A stretch of DNA of 64,000 nucleotides from Prado023 sp963774745 (GCA_963774745.1 CAVZGE010000010.1:1-64000); one strand, 5' to 3'. Positions 1 through 8,991 are shown, counted from the stretch's first letter. A program made the numbers and translations. The notes: a model not told the origin generated them from the letters alone.

Positions 1-120
1 GGCCCGACCATGAAGCGGTTCCGTCCGCGGGCCCAGGGTCGCGCGTTCCGGATCAAGAAGCGCACGAGCCACATCACCGTTGTCGTCGCAGAGCGTCCTG
101 CGACCGTGAAGAAGGGCTGA
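1..120 (+). CDS. rplV: 50S ribosomal protein L22, C-terminal fragment
   Basis: Only the last 39 codons are in the window. They read GPTMKRFRPRAQGRAFRIKK followed by a segment ending SHITVVVAE, which is the conserved C-terminal beta hairpin and tail of L22. In the ribosome that hairpin lines the exit tunnel. The TGA stop lies 4 bases before rpsC, the usual order in the S10 operon. The 5' part of the gene lies outside the window. Confidence 0.95.
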   Translation, partial: GPTMKRFRPRAQGRAFRIKKRTSHITVVVAERPATVKKG

Positions 121-124
121 CCCC

Positions 125-901
<777 letters not shown>

Positions 902-904
902 GCC

Positions 905-1324
905 ATGTTGATCCCTCGTCGGGTCAAGCACCGCAAGCAGCACCGCCCTGACCGGCACGGCCAGGCCACCGGTGGCACCAAGGTGACCTTCGGCCAGTAC
1001 GGCCTGATGGCCCTGGAGCACTCCTACGTGACCAACCGGCAGATCGAGAGCGCACGTATCGCGATCACCCGCCACATCAAGCGTGGCGGCCGGGTCTGGA
1101 TCAACATCTACCCGGACCGCCCCCTGACCAAGAAGCCCGCCGAGACCCGCATGGGTTCGGGCAAGGGCTCGCCGGAGTGGTGGGTGGCCAACGTGAAGCC
1201 GGGTCGCGTGATGTTCGAGCTGAGCTACCCCGATGAAGAGGTTGCTCGGGAGGCCCTTCTGCGCGCTGCGCACAAGATGCCGATGAAGTGCCGGATCGTC
1301 CGGCGTGAAGTGGGTGAGGACTGA
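905..1324 (+). CDS. rplP: 50S ribosomal protein L16
   Basis: L16 of the large subunit, near the A and P sites, 139 aa, the normal length. The start MLIPRRVKHRKQHRP and the internal GSGKGSPEWWVANVKPGR block are diagnostic. The TGA stop shares one base with the rpmC ATG (TGATG), so translation of the two is probably coupled. Confidence 0.98.
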   Translation: MLIPRRVKHRKQHRPDRHGQATGGTKVTFGQYGLMALEHSYVTNRQIESARIAITRHIKRGGRVWINIYPDRPLTKKPAETRMGSGKGSPEWWVANVKPGRVMFELSYPDEEVAREALLRAAHKMPMKCRIVRREVGED

Positions 1325-1557
1325 TGGCTGTTACCACCGCAGGCGAGCTGCGCAACGTCGACACCGAGGATCTGGTGACCAAGCTGCGTGAGGCCAAGGA
1401 GGAGCTGTTCAACCTGCGCTTCCAGGCAGCCACCGGCCAGCTGGAGAGCCATGGCCGACTGCGCGCGGTCAAGAAGGACATCGCGCGCATCTACACCGTG
1501 ATGCGCGAGCGCGAGCTCGGCATCACCGATGAGCCCGAGAGCGGGGCCACCGCATGA
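1324..1557 (+). CDS. rpmC: 50S ribosomal protein L29
   Basis: L29, 77 aa, a two-helix protein near the exit tunnel. The conserved core is LREAKEELFNLRFQAATGQL and the following HGRLRAVKKDIARI. Its stop overlaps the rpsQ start by 4 bases (ATGA). Position between rplP and rpsQ is the standard one. Confidence 0.97.
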   Translation: MAVTTAGELRNVDTEDLVTKLREAKEELFNLRFQAATGQLESHGRLRAVKKDIARIYTVMRERELGITDEPESGATA

Positions 1558-1859
1558 GCGCGAAGGATGAGGCTGTGAGTTCGACCGAGTCCGGGGCCAC
1601 CGAGGCCACCCGGGGTTACCGCAAGACCCGTGAGGGGTATGTCGTCAGCGACAAGATGGACAAGACCGTCGTCGTCGCTGTCGAGGACCGCTTCACCCAC
1701 CGCATGTACGGCAAGGTGGTGCGTCGCACCTCCAAGCTCAAGGCGCATGACGAGGCCAACGCCGCCGGCGTCGGTGATCGTGTCCTGGTGATGGAGACCC
1801 GTCCCACGTCGGCGACCAAGCGCTGGCGTGTGGTGGAGATCCTCGAGAAGGCCAAGTAA
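1554..1859 (+). CDS. rpsQ: 30S ribosomal protein S17
   Basis: Primary rRNA-binding protein S17, 101 aa. The OB-fold core begins near residue 21 with GYRKTREGYVVSDKMDKTVV and continues through ALVEDRFTHRMYGKV-like sequence (here VEDRFTHRMYGKVVRRTSK). About 20 residues of acidic, Ser-rich N-terminal extension precede it, making it longer than the roughly 85-aa E. coli protein. Coupled by a 4-base overlap to rpmC. Confidence 0.97.
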   Translation: MSAKDEAVSSTESGATEATRGYRKTREGYVVSDKMDKTVVVAVEDRFTHRMYGKVVRRTSKLKAHDEANAAGVGDRVLVMETRPTSATKRWRVVEILEKAK

Positions 1860-1920
1860 GTCCAGTTCGGCCAGGCTCGCGGGGACCCGCGAGAACCGGC
1901 ACGACGATCAGGAGAAGAAC

Positions 1921-2289
1921 GTGATTCAGCAGGAGTCGCGACTGCGTGTCGCCGACAACACGGGTGCCAAGGAAATTCTGTGCATCCGTGTCCTCGGCGG
2001 CTCCGGTCGACGCTACGCGGGCATCGGTGATGTCATCGTGGCCACGGTCAAGGACGCCATCCCCGGTGGCAACGTCAAGAAGGGCGAGGTCGTGAAGGCC
2101 GTCGTCGTGCGCACCAAGAAGGAGCGCCGCCGCCCGGACGGGTCGTACATCAAGTTCGACGAGAACGCGGCGGTGATCCTCAAGGCTGATGGTGAGCCCC
2201 GCGGCACCCGCATCTTCGGGCCCGTCGGACGCGAGCTGCGCGACAAGAAGTACATGAAGATCATCTCGCTCGCGCCGGAGGTGTTGTGA
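1921..2289 (+). CDS. rplN: 50S ribosomal protein L14
   Basis: L14, 122 aa, at the subunit interface. I chose the GTG at 1921 because it gives MIQQESRLRVADNTGAKE, the family N-terminus, and has AGGAG at 1910-1914 as ribosome-binding site. The open frame extends upstream to 1828 but that part does not match L14 and overlaps rpsQ. The 61-base gap after rpsQ is one of the few real gaps in this operon. Confidence 0.97.
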   Translation: MIQQESRLRVADNTGAKEILCIRVLGGSGRRYAGIGDVIVATVKDAIPGGNVKKGEVVKAVVVRTKKERRRPDGSYIKFDENAAVILKADGEPRGTRIFGPVGRELRDKKYMKIISLAPEVL

Positions 2290-2645
2290 TGGCGAAGATC
2301 CGCAAGGGTGACACCGTTCAGGTGATCACCGGCAAGGACAAGGGCCTGACCGGCACCGTCCTGGTCGTCTACCCCGATCGGGACAAGATCCTGGTCGAGG
2401 GCGTGAACCGGGTGAAGAAGCACACGAAGGTGGGCCAGTCGGCGCGTGGCGCCAAGACCGGCGGGATCGTGACCCAGGAGGCCGCGATCCACATCTCCAA
2501 CGTGATGCTGGTCGACCCGGAGTCCAAGAAGCCGACCCGCGTCGGCTTCCGCAAGCAGGCCGCGGACAAGACCCGGGCCGATGGCACCACCTACACGGTC
2601 GAGCGCAACGTCCGGGTCGCCAAGCGAACCGGTGAGGACATCTGA
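2289..2645 (+). CDS. rplX: 50S ribosomal protein L24
   Basis: L24, 118 aa, an assembly initiator of the large subunit. The KOW motif KIRKGDTVQVITGKDKG lies at residues 3-19. The ATG at 2289 overlaps the rplN stop by one base (TGATG). An in-frame GTG at 2286 would add one residue. It ends in TGATG with rplE, so L14-L24-L5 form a coupled series. Confidence 0.97.
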   Translation: MAKIRKGDTVQVITGKDKGLTGTVLVVYPDRDKILVEGVNRVKKHTKVGQSARGAKTGGIVTQEAAIHISNVMLVDPESKKPTRVGFRKQAADKTRADGTTYTVERNVRVAKRTGEDI

Positions 2646-3211
2646 TGAGCACTGCCACTGAGACGACGATGCCGAGGCTGAAGGCCCGGTACCGCGCCGA
2701 GGTCATGCCCGAGCTGCGCGAGCAGTTCGACTACGACAACGTCATGCAGATCCCCGGTCTGGTCAAGATCGTGGTGAACATGGGCGTCGGCGAGGCGGCC
2801 CGCGACTCCAAGCTGATCGAGGGGGCCATCAAGGACCTCACCCTGATCACCGGCCAGAAGCCGCAGGTCACCAAGGCCCGCAAGTCGATCGCCCAGTTCA
2901 AGCTGCGCGAGGGGATGCCGATCGGCTGCCACGTGACGCTTCGTGGGGACCGCATGTGGGAGTTCCTCGACCGGCTGCTGAGCACCGCGCTGCCGCGCAT
3001 CCGTGACTTCCGGGGCCTGAACCCCGGGCAGTTCGACGGGAACGGCAACTACACGTTCGGCCTGAACGAGCAGTCGATGTTCCACGAGATCGACCAGGAC
3101 GCCATCGACCGCGTGCGCGGCATGGACATCACCGTGGTCACCACCGCCAAGACCGACGATGAGGGTCGTGCGCTGCTGAAGGCGCTCGGCTTCCCCTACA
3201 AGGAGAAGTGA
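2645..3211 (+). CDS. rplE: 50S ribosomal protein L5
   Basis: L5, 188 aa, which binds 5S rRNA and contacts P-site tRNA. Recognisable blocks are the VMQIPGLVKIVVNMGVGEA segment, TGQKPQVTKARKSIAQFKLR, and GMDITVVTTAKTDDEGRALL near the end. The start overlaps the rplX stop by one base. Length and order are normal. Confidence 0.98.
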   Translation: MSTATETTMPRLKARYRAEVMPELREQFDYDNVMQIPGLVKIVVNMGVGEAARDSKLIEGAIKDLTLITGQKPQVTKARKSIAQFKLREGMPIGCHVTLRGDRMWEFLDRLLSTALPRIRDFRGLNPGQFDGNGNYTFGLNEQSMFHEIDQDAIDRVRGMDITVVTTAKTDDEGRALLKALGFPYKEK

Positions 3212-3215
3212 CCAC

Positions 3216-3401
3216 GTGGCGAAGAAGGCCCTGATCAACAAGCAGGCCCGCAAGCCGAAGTTCGCGGTTCGCGGCTACACCCGCTGCAACCGGTGCGGTC
3301 GTCCGCACTCGGTCTACCGCAAGTTCGGCCTGTGCCGGATCTGCGTCCGGGAGATGGCCCACCGCGGTGAGCTCCCCGGCGTGACCAAGTCCAGCTGGTA
3401 G
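3216..3401 (+). CDS. rpsN: 30S ribosomal protein S14, zinc-binding type
   Basis: S14 of the small-subunit head, 61 aa, the short type Z form. Two CxxC pairs (Cys24/27 and Cys40/43) should bind one zinc ion. The start is a GTG four bases after the rplE stop. The gene ends GVTKSSW. A copy of its last bases recurs 53 bp downstream, described separately. Confidence 0.97.
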   Translation: MAKKALINKQARKPKFAVRGYTRCNRCGRPHSVYRKFGLCRICVREMAHRGELPGVTKSSW

Positions 3402-3454
3402 CCGCGCAGCTGGCCCGAGGCGCGAGCCGAGAGGTCAGCGAAGCCAGCTGGTAG
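3391..3454 (+). repeat. Insertion-like hairpin copying the 3' end of rpsN
   Basis: The last 11 bases of rpsN (CCAGCTGGTAG, 3391-3401) are repeated exactly at 3444-3454. A third partial copy, CAGCTGGC at 3407-3414, is an inverted match to GCCAGCTG at 3443-3450, so the intervening 53 bp can fold as a stem-loop. The rest of the gap to rpsH (3455-3527) holds only a GGAGAAAGG-like ribosome-binding region. A similar arrangement follows rpsI. Confidence 0.6.
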
Positions 3455-3527
3455 GCCCCCCCAACGTCCATCCCCACCCGACGCCGAAGGTCCGAACGGA
3501 AACCACGGCGAGAAAGGCCAGACGGCC

Positions 3528-3926
3528 ATGACAATGACAGACCCGATCGCGGACATGCTCACACGCATCCGCAACGGGAACACGGCCTACCACGAGACCG
3601 TGTCCATGCCACTCTCGAAGATCAAGGTGGGAATCGCCGAGATCCTCAAGGCCCAGGGCTACATCGCCGACTTCGCGGTCGAGGATGCGCCTGTCGGCCA
3701 GACCCTGGTGATCACGCTCAAGTACGGCCCGAGCCGGGAGCGTTCCATCGCCGGCCTGCGTCGCGTGAGCAAGCCCGGCCTGCGGGTGTACGCCAAGAGC
3801 ACCGCGATGCCGCGCGTGCTCGGCGGACTGGGCATCGCGATCATCTCCACGTCCACCGGACTGCTGACCGACCGGCAGGCCCAGGCCAAGGGAGTGGGCG
3901 GGGAAGTCCTCGCCTACGTCTGGTAA
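3528..3926 (+). CDS. rpsH: 30S ribosomal protein S8
   Basis: S8, 132 aa, a primary binder of 16S rRNA and, in E. coli, the translational repressor of the spc operon. It opens MTMTDPIADMLTRIRNGN and ends with GVGGEVLAYVW; both blocks are diagnostic. The start follows GAGAAAGG by about a dozen bases. rplF follows after 12 bases. Confidence 0.98.
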   Translation: MTMTDPIADMLTRIRNGNTAYHETVSMPLSKIKVGIAEILKAQGYIADFAVEDAPVGQTLVITLKYGPSRERSIAGLRRVSKPGLRVYAKSTAMPRVLGGLGIAIISTSTGLLTDRQAQAKGVGGEVLAYVW

Positions 3927-3938
3927 GGGAGCCCCACC

Positions 3939-4478
3939 ATGTCCCGCATCGGACGACTTCCGATCACTGTCCCCGCCGGCGTCGACGTCACGATCGACGG
4001 CGCCGACGTCACGGTCAAGGGCCCCAAGGGGACCCTGAGCCACACGGTGCCTGCGCCCATCACGGTCGAGAGGACCGAGGATGGCACGCTGCAGGTGACC
4101 CGTCCCAACGACGAGCGCATGTCCCGCTCGCTGCACGGCCTGACCCGCACCCTGGTGGCCAACATGGTCGCCGGCGTGACCGAGGGCTACACCAAGAAGC
4201 TCGAGATCGTCGGCACCGGGTACCGCGTGGTCGCCAAGGGAACGGACCTCGAGTTCGCCCTCGGCTTCAGCCACCCGGTGGTCATCCCGGCGCCCGAGGG
4301 CATCAGCTTCGCCGTCGAGACACCGACCCGGTTCTCGGTCTCGGGGATCGACAAGCAGCAGGTCGGCGAGGTCGCCGCGAACCTGCGCAAGCTTCGCAAG
4401 CCTGACCCGTACAAGGGCAAGGGCGTGCGGTACGAGGGCGAAGTCATTCGCCGCAAGGCCGGAAAGGCAGGTCGTTAG
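3939..4478 (+). CDS. rplF: 50S ribosomal protein L6
   Basis: L6, 179 aa, near the GTPase centre. It starts MSRIGRLPITVPAGV, has two duplicated L6 folds, and ends with the conserved KPDPYKGKGVRYEGEVIRRK block. AGGGAGCC lies just before the ATG. rplR starts 2 bases after the stop. Confidence 0.98.
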   Translation: MSRIGRLPITVPAGVDVTIDGADVTVKGPKGTLSHTVPAPITVERTEDGTLQVTRPNDERMSRSLHGLTRTLVANMVAGVTEGYTKKLEIVGTGYRVVAKGTDLEFALGFSHPVVIPAPEGISFAVETPTRFSVSGIDKQQVGEVAANLRKLRKPDPYKGKGVRYEGEVIRRKAGKAGR

Positions 4479-4480
4479 CC

Positions 4481-4861
4481 ATGGCTGTCGCAACCAAGAT
4501 CGGCTCCGGGAGCCGTACCCGGGTGGCGCGCTCGCGCCGTCACCTCCGGGTTCGCAAGAAGGTCGCCGGCACGCCCGTGCGTCCGCGCATGGTCGTCAAC
4601 CGCTCGACCCGCCACCTGTTCGTCCAGGTCGTCGACGACACCACCGGCACCACGCTGGCGTGGGCGTCCACGATGGAGGCCGACCTGCGATCGGACTCCG
4701 GGGACAAGACCGCCAAGGCGCGCAAGGTCGGCGAGATCGTGGCCGGTCGGGCGAAGTCCGCTGGCATCGAGACGGTCGTGTTCGACCGTGGTGGCAACAA
4801 GTATCACGGTCGCGTTGCGGCCCTGGCCGACGGCGCACGCGACGCCGGCCTGGCCTTCTGA
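4481..4861 (+). CDS. rplR: 50S ribosomal protein L18
   Basis: L18, 126 aa, which binds 5S rRNA with L5. Diagnostic blocks are RRHLRVRKKVAGTPVRPRMV, VNRSTRHLFVQVVDDTTG and the C-terminal VVFDRGGNKYHGRVAALADG. It begins two bases after rplF and is followed by rpsE after a 21-base gap carrying a GAGGAAGAGGA ribosome-binding region. Confidence 0.98.
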   Translation: MAVATKIGSGSRTRVARSRRHLRVRKKVAGTPVRPRMVVNRSTRHLFVQVVDDTTGTTLAWASTMEADLRSDSGDKTAKARKVGEIVAGRAKSAGIETVVFDRGGNKYHGRVAALADGARDAGLAF

Positions 4862-4882
4862 CGAGGAAGAGGACGAATACCA

Positions 4883-5512
4883 ATGGCTGGAGTTCAGCGC
4901 CGCACCGGCGGCCCCGGTGAGGGCAGCAGCAGCGGCAGCAACGATCGTCGCGGTCGCCGTGACGATCGCGGCCCCCGCGAGGAGAAGTCCACGTTCGTCG
5001 AGCGCGTCGTGGCGATCAACCGCGTGTCCAAGGTCGTCAAGGGCGGCCGCCGGTTCAGCTTCACCGCACTGGTTGTGGTCGGCGACGGCGACGGTCACGT
5101 GGGCGTCGGGTACGGCAAGGCCAAGGAGGTGCCCGCGGCGATCGCCAAGGGTGTCGAGGAGGCCAAGAAGCACTTCTTCGAGGTGCCCCGGGTCCAGGGG
5201 ACGATCCCCCATCCGGTGACCGGCGAGGATGCCGCAGGCGTGGTCATGCTGCGCCCGGCCTCCCCGGGTACCGGCGTCATCGCCGGTGGCCCGGTGCGCG
5301 CGGTGCTGGAGTGCGCCGGCGTCCATGACGTCCTGAGCAAGTCCATGGGCTCGTCGAACGCGATCAACATCGTGCACGCCACGGTGGCCGCGCTGAAGAT
5401 GCTCGAGCGTCCCGAGGCCGTGGCTGCCCGTCGCGGCCTGCCGCTGGAGGATGTCGCCCCCGCCGCCCTGATCCGGGCGATGAATGCCGGCAAGACGGAG
5501 GTCGTCGCCTGA
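4883..5512 (+). CDS. rpsE: 30S ribosomal protein S5
   Basis: S5, 209 aa, involved in decoding accuracy and mRNA entry. A Gly/Ser/Arg-rich N-terminal extension of about 35 residues precedes the S5 double-stranded RNA-binding fold (FVERVVAINRVSKVVKGGRR). The C-terminal domain has ASPGTGVIAGGPVRAVLE. The extension is typical of high-GC actinobacteria. Its stop overlaps the rpmD start by one base. Confidence 0.98.
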   Translation: MAGVQRRTGGPGEGSSSGSNDRRGRRDDRGPREEKSTFVERVVAINRVSKVVKGGRRFSFTALVVVGDGDGHVGVGYGKAKEVPAAIAKGVEEAKKHFFEVPRVQGTIPHPVTGEDAAGVVMLRPASPGTGVIAGGPVRAVLECAGVHDVLSKSMGSSNAINIVHATVAALKMLERPEAVAARRGLPLEDVAPAALIRAMNAGKTEVVA

Positions 5513-5697
5513 TGGCCACCCAGCTGAAGATCACGCAGGTCCGCGGACTGGTCGGCTGCACCCAGGTGCAGAAGGACAGCGTCCGCTCCCTGGGCCTCAA
5601 GCGGATCAACGATGTCGTTGTCAAGGAGAACCGTCCCGAGATCCTCGGGATGGCCAGGGCGGTGCCACACCTGGTGACCGTCGAGGAGGTCGACTGA
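5512..5697 (+). CDS. rpmD: 50S ribosomal protein L30
   Basis: L30, 61 aa, with the core LKITQVRGLVGCTQVQKDSV and a closing VPHLVTVEEVD. Coupled to rpsE by a TGATG overlap and followed by rplO after a single base. L30 is missing from some bacteria but its place here is standard. Confidence 0.97.
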   Translation: MATQLKITQVRGLVGCTQVQKDSVRSLGLKRINDVVVKENRPEILGMARAVPHLVTVEEVD

Positions 5698-5698
5698 T

Positions 5699-6142
5699 AT
5701 GACCCTCAAGGTCCATCACCTGCGCCCCGCACCCGGGGCCAAGACTGCCAAGACCCGCGTGGGTCGTGGCGAGGCCGGCAAGCGCGGCAAGACCGCGGGC
5801 CGCGGCACCAAGGGCACCAAGGCCCGCTACCAGGTCCCGGCCAGCTTCGAGGGCGGGCAGATGCCGTTGCACATGCGGCTGCCCAAGCTCAAGGGCTTCA
5901 AGAACAACAACAAGATCGCCTTCCAGGTGGTCAACGTGGCCACGCTGGCCTCGCTGTACCCCTCCGGTGGGGAGGTCACCGTCGATGACCTCGTCGCCAA
6001 GGGCGCGGTCCGCAAGGGCGAGCCGGTCAAGGTGCTGGGCACCGGCGACCTCGCGGTCGCGCTGACCGTCACCGTCGACGCCGCCTCGGAGTCGGCCAGG
6101 GCCAAGATCGAGGCCGCCGGCGGTTCGGTCACGACCGCCTGA
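5699..6142 (+). CDS. rplO: 50S ribosomal protein L15
   Basis: L15, 147 aa, a late-assembly protein of the large subunit. The basic, Gly-rich N-terminus (KTRVGRGEAGKRGKTAGRGTKG) and FEGGQMPLHMRLPKLKGFKN are diagnostic. This is the last r-protein gene before a strong hairpin, so the spc unit probably ends here and secY is transcribed separately, at least in part. Confidence 0.97.
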   Translation: MTLKVHHLRPAPGAKTAKTRVGRGEAGKRGKTAGRGTKGTKARYQVPASFEGGQMPLHMRLPKLKGFKNNNKIAFQVVNVATLASLYPSGGEVTVDDLVAKGAVRKGEPVKVLGTGDLAVALTVTVDAASESARAKIEAAGGSVTTA

Positions 6143-6144
6143 TC

Positions 6145-6204
6145 GCACGCACGACTCGACGAGGGCCGTCACCCGCAGGGGTTGACGGCCCTCGTCGTGC
6201 GTGC
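6145..6204 (+). terminator. Terminator hairpin after rplO
   Basis: A perfect 14-bp stem, GACGAGGGCCGTCA at 6158-6171 with TGACGGCCCTCGTC at 6183-6196, has an 11-nt loop that itself pairs CCC with GGG. A further 8-bp pairing (6145-6152 with 6197-6204) extends the base after a 5-nt bulge. There is no T-tract, which is common for actinobacterial terminators. Confidence 0.85.
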
Positions 6205-6222
6205 CACCACCCATTCACGAGG

Positions 6223-6252
6223 TTCGGTACGTTTCGGACTGGCTGTTAGGCT
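6223..6252 (+). promoter_or_regulatory. Probable promoter of secY-adk-map
   Basis: TTCGGT (6223-6228), an 18-bp spacer and TAGGCT (6247-6252) lie just after the rplO terminator and 45 bp before the secY start. The -10 fits the actinobacterial TANNNT pattern; the -35 is only fair. Confidence 0.5.
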
Positions 6253-6297
6253 GTGCGGCGTCTGGCGCACGCTCGTAGCGCCCTCAGGAGGATCCCC

Positions 6298-7596
6298 GTG
6301 CACCTGTCCGCGTTCGCCTCAGCGTTCCGCACGCCGGACCTGCGCAAGAAGCTGCTCTTCACCATGGGCATCATTGCGCTCTACCGGCTCGGCGCCGTGA
6401 CGCCAACCCCCGGCATCGACTACTCGGCCGTCCAGTCGTGCATCGCCACGGTCGAGGGCAACTCGCTCTACGGCATGATCAACCTCTTCAGCGGCGGTGC
6501 CCTGCTCCAGCTGTCCATCTTCGCGCTGGGGATCATGCCCTACATCACCGCCAGCATCATCCTGCAGCTGATGACGGTGGTGATCCCCAAGCTCGAGGCC
6601 CTCAAGAAGGAGGGCCAGTCCGGGCAGGCACTGATCACCCAGTACACGCGCTACCTCACGGTGGCCCTGGCCATCCTGCAGTCCACCGGGATCGTGGCGC
6701 TGGCGCGCACGCCCGGCCAGCTGTTCCAGGGCTGCACGGCCCAGCTGATCCCCGACGACTCGATCTTCACGATCTTCGTGATGATCGCCACGATGACGGC
6801 AGGCACGGCGGTGATCATGTGGCTCGGTGAGCTCATCACCGACCGGGGCGTGGGCAACGGCATGTCGCTGCTGATCTTCACCTCGATCATCTCCTCGTTC
6901 CCGTCGCAGGCGGCCAGCATCTTCGCCACCCGCGGTCCGTTCATCACGGCGATGACCTTCGTGGTCGGGTTCTTCGTCATCATGGCCGTCGTCTTCGTCG
7001 AGCAGGGGCAGCGACGCATCCCGGTCCAGTACGCCAAGCGGATGGTGGGTCGCAAGATGTACGGCGGGACGTCGACCTACATCCCGCTGAAGGTCAACAT
7101 GGCCGGTGTCATCCCGGTCATCTTCGCGTCGTCGCTGCTGTTCCTGCCGGTCCTGTTCCTGCAGTTCTCCGACCAGAACGGCGCGGTCGCGCAGTTCATC
7201 GCGCGCAACTTCCAGCGCGGCACCGAGCCCCTGTACCTGCTCACGTTCGCGGTGCTGATCATCTTCTTCACGTACTTCTACGTGGCGATCACGTTCAACA
7301 CCACCGAGGTGGCGGACAACATGAAGAAGTACGGCGGCTTCATCCCGGGCATCCGGGCGGGGCGACCGACGGCCGAGTACCTCGATTACGTGGTCACCCG
7401 CCTGACCCTGCCGGGTTCGGTCTACCTGGCGCTGGTCGCCATCATCCCGCTGTTCGCGTTCAACGGCCTGGGCGTCTCCAGCCAGTTCATCTTCGGAGGC
7501 ACCAGCCTGCTGATCATGGTCGGCGTCGGCTTGGATACGGTGAAGCAGATCGAGAGCCAGCTGCAGCAACGCAACTACGAAGGGTTCCTCCGCTGA
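6298..7596 (+). CDS. secY: Protein translocase subunit SecY
   Basis: Core channel of the Sec translocon, 432 aa, about ten membrane segments. I chose the GTG at 6298: AGGAGG sits at 6286-6291, six bases upstream, and the protein then opens with the family-like segment FRTPDLRKKLLFTMGIIALY. The open frame runs back to 6253 but that part lies over the promoter. Diagnostic blocks include FALGIMPYITASIILQLM, the cytoplasmic loop QGQRRIPVQYAKRM, and the GGTSLLIMVGVGLDTVKQIE end. The adk ATG overlaps the secY stop (TGATG). Confidence 0.97.
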   Translation: MHLSAFASAFRTPDLRKKLLFTMGIIALYRLGAVTPTPGIDYSAVQSCIATVEGNSLYGMINLFSGGALLQLSIFALGIMPYITASIILQLMTVVIPKLEALKKEGQSGQALITQYTRYLTVALAILQSTGIVALARTPGQLFQGCTAQLIPDDSIFTIFVMIATMTAGTAVIMWLGELITDRGVGNGMSLLIFTSIISSFPSQAASIFATRGPFITAMTFVVGFFVIMAVVFVEQGQRRIPVQYAKRMVGRKMYGGTSTYIPLKVNMAGVIPVIFASSLLFLPVLFLQFSDQNGAVAQFIARNFQRGTEPLYLLTFAVLIIFFTYFYVAITFNTTEVADNMKKYGGFIPGIRAGRPTAEYLDYVVTRLTLPGSVYLALVAIIPLFAFNGLGVSSQFIFGGTSLLIMVGVGLDTVKQIESQLQQRNYEGFLR

Positions 7597-8159
7597 TGCG
7601 AATCGTGCTCATGGGCCCCCCCGGCGCGGGGAAGGGTACGCAGGCGGTCGTCGTGGCCGAGCGGCTGGGGATCCCGCACATCTCCACCGGCGAGATCTTC
7701 CGCGCGCACATGGCCCAGGGCACGCCGCTGGGGATCGCGGCGGGCATGTACATGGACCGCGGCAACTACGTCCCGGACCGGATCACCAACGCCATGGTGC
7801 GCAACCGCCTGGCCCAGCCCGATGCGGCCGAGGGCTTCCTGCTCGACGGGTACCCCCGGACGCTGGACCAGGTCGCTGTCCTCGACGAGATGCTCGCCGA
7901 CGTCGGGCTGGCCGTCGACCACGTGGTCGAGCTGACGGCGAACACCGAGGAGGTCATCTCCCGGCTGCTCAAGCGTGCCGCCGAGCAGGGCCGGGCCGAT
8001 GACACCGAGGAGGTCATCCGCCGGCGCATGGAGGTCTACGCCGAGCAGACCGAGCCCCTGACCCAGGTCTACGCCGCCAAGGGCGTGCTGGTGCGGGTGG
8101 ACGGCATGGGCACGATCGACGAGGTGCGCGACCGCGTCCTGGCCGCCATCCAGGGCTGA
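7596..8159 (+). CDS. adk: Adenylate kinase
   Basis: Interconverts ATP + AMP and 2 ADP, 187 aa. The P-loop GPPGAGKGTQ is at residues 7-16, and the nucleotide-binding segment DGYPRTLDQV is present. The LID region (RAAEQGRADD) is short and has no zinc Cys residues, the form seen in mycobacteria. It overlaps secY by one base and is followed by the map GTG after one base, giving the standard secY-adk-map unit. Confidence 0.97.
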   Translation: MRIVLMGPPGAGKGTQAVVVAERLGIPHISTGEIFRAHMAQGTPLGIAAGMYMDRGNYVPDRITNAMVRNRLAQPDAAEGFLLDGYPRTLDQVAVLDEMLADVGLAVDHVVELTANTEEVISRLLKRAAEQGRADDTEEVIRRRMEVYAEQTEPLTQVYAAKGVLVRVDGMGTIDEVRDRVLAAIQG

Positions 8160-8160
8160 C

Positions 8161-8977
8161 GTGCTCGGCCGTCGATCGCGGATCGAGATCAAGACCGCGG
8201 AGCAGCTGCGCCACATGCGCGCCGCCGGGCTGGTGGTCGCCGGGGCCCTGGCCCGGACCGCCGAGCTGGTGGCGCCGGGGGTCACGACCGGGCAGCTCGA
8301 CGCCGCGGCCGCCGAGTTCATCGCCGATGCCGGGGCGCGTTCGAACTTCAAGGGGTACCACGGCTTCCCCGGGGTGATCTGCACGTCGGTCAACGACGAG
8401 GTCGTCCACGGGATCCCGGGGGACCGGGTGCTGCGCGACGGCGACCTGATCAGCATCGACTGCGGGGCGATCGTCGAGGGCTGGCACGGGGACGCGGCGA
8501 TCACCGTTCCGGTGGGGGAGGTGGCCCCGGAGCTGCTGGCCCTGTCCGCGGCCACGCAGCGCGCGCTGTGGGCCGGGATCGCCCGGGCCCTGGTCGGTGG
8601 GCGGCTGTCGGACATCGGTGCCGGGTGCCAGGCCGAGATCGGCGGGCGCTACGGGATCGTGCAGGACTACGTCGGGCACGGGATCGGCTCGTCGATGCAC
8701 ATGGAGCCCTCCGTCGCCGCACGTCGGGCCGGCGGGACGGGGCCCGCACCTGCGGGCGGGCATGGCCCTGGCGATCGAGCCGATGATCACCCTCGGCTCC
8801 CCGGATGTGACGGTCCTGGACGACGACTGGACGGTGGCCACGATCGACGGGTCGGTCGCCGCGCACTGGGAGCACTCCGTCGCCCTGACCGATTCGGGGC
8901 CGGTCGTGCTGACCGCCGAGGACGGCGGCGCCGCGGAACTGGCCGCATGGGGTGTCCGGATCGGTTCAGTCGGTTGA
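8161..8977 (+). pseudogene. map: Type I methionine aminopeptidase, frameshifted as read
   Basis: Removes the initiator Met from nascent proteins. Codons 1-185 (8161-8715) encode the N-terminal two-thirds with the metal/catalytic residues in EVVHGIPG, SIDCG, WHGDAAIT and VGHGIG. At 8716 one extra G breaks the frame: reading GTC-G-CCG-CAC, removal of that G joins EPSV to PHVG and restores MALAIEPM and WEHSVAL, which carry the last two metal-ligand Glu residues, ending at 8977. The repaired protein would be 271 aa, normal for the family. As read, frame 1 continues out of register to 9075 and the enzyme would be dead. Sequence error and real loss cannot be told apart here. Confidence 0.85.
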
Positions 8978-8991
8978 TCGAACGGCCGACA

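Noticed and set aside
8716..8716. Programmed +1 frameshift in map
   Set aside because: No slippery sequence, stop codon at the shift site or downstream structure is evident; a simple indel explains it.
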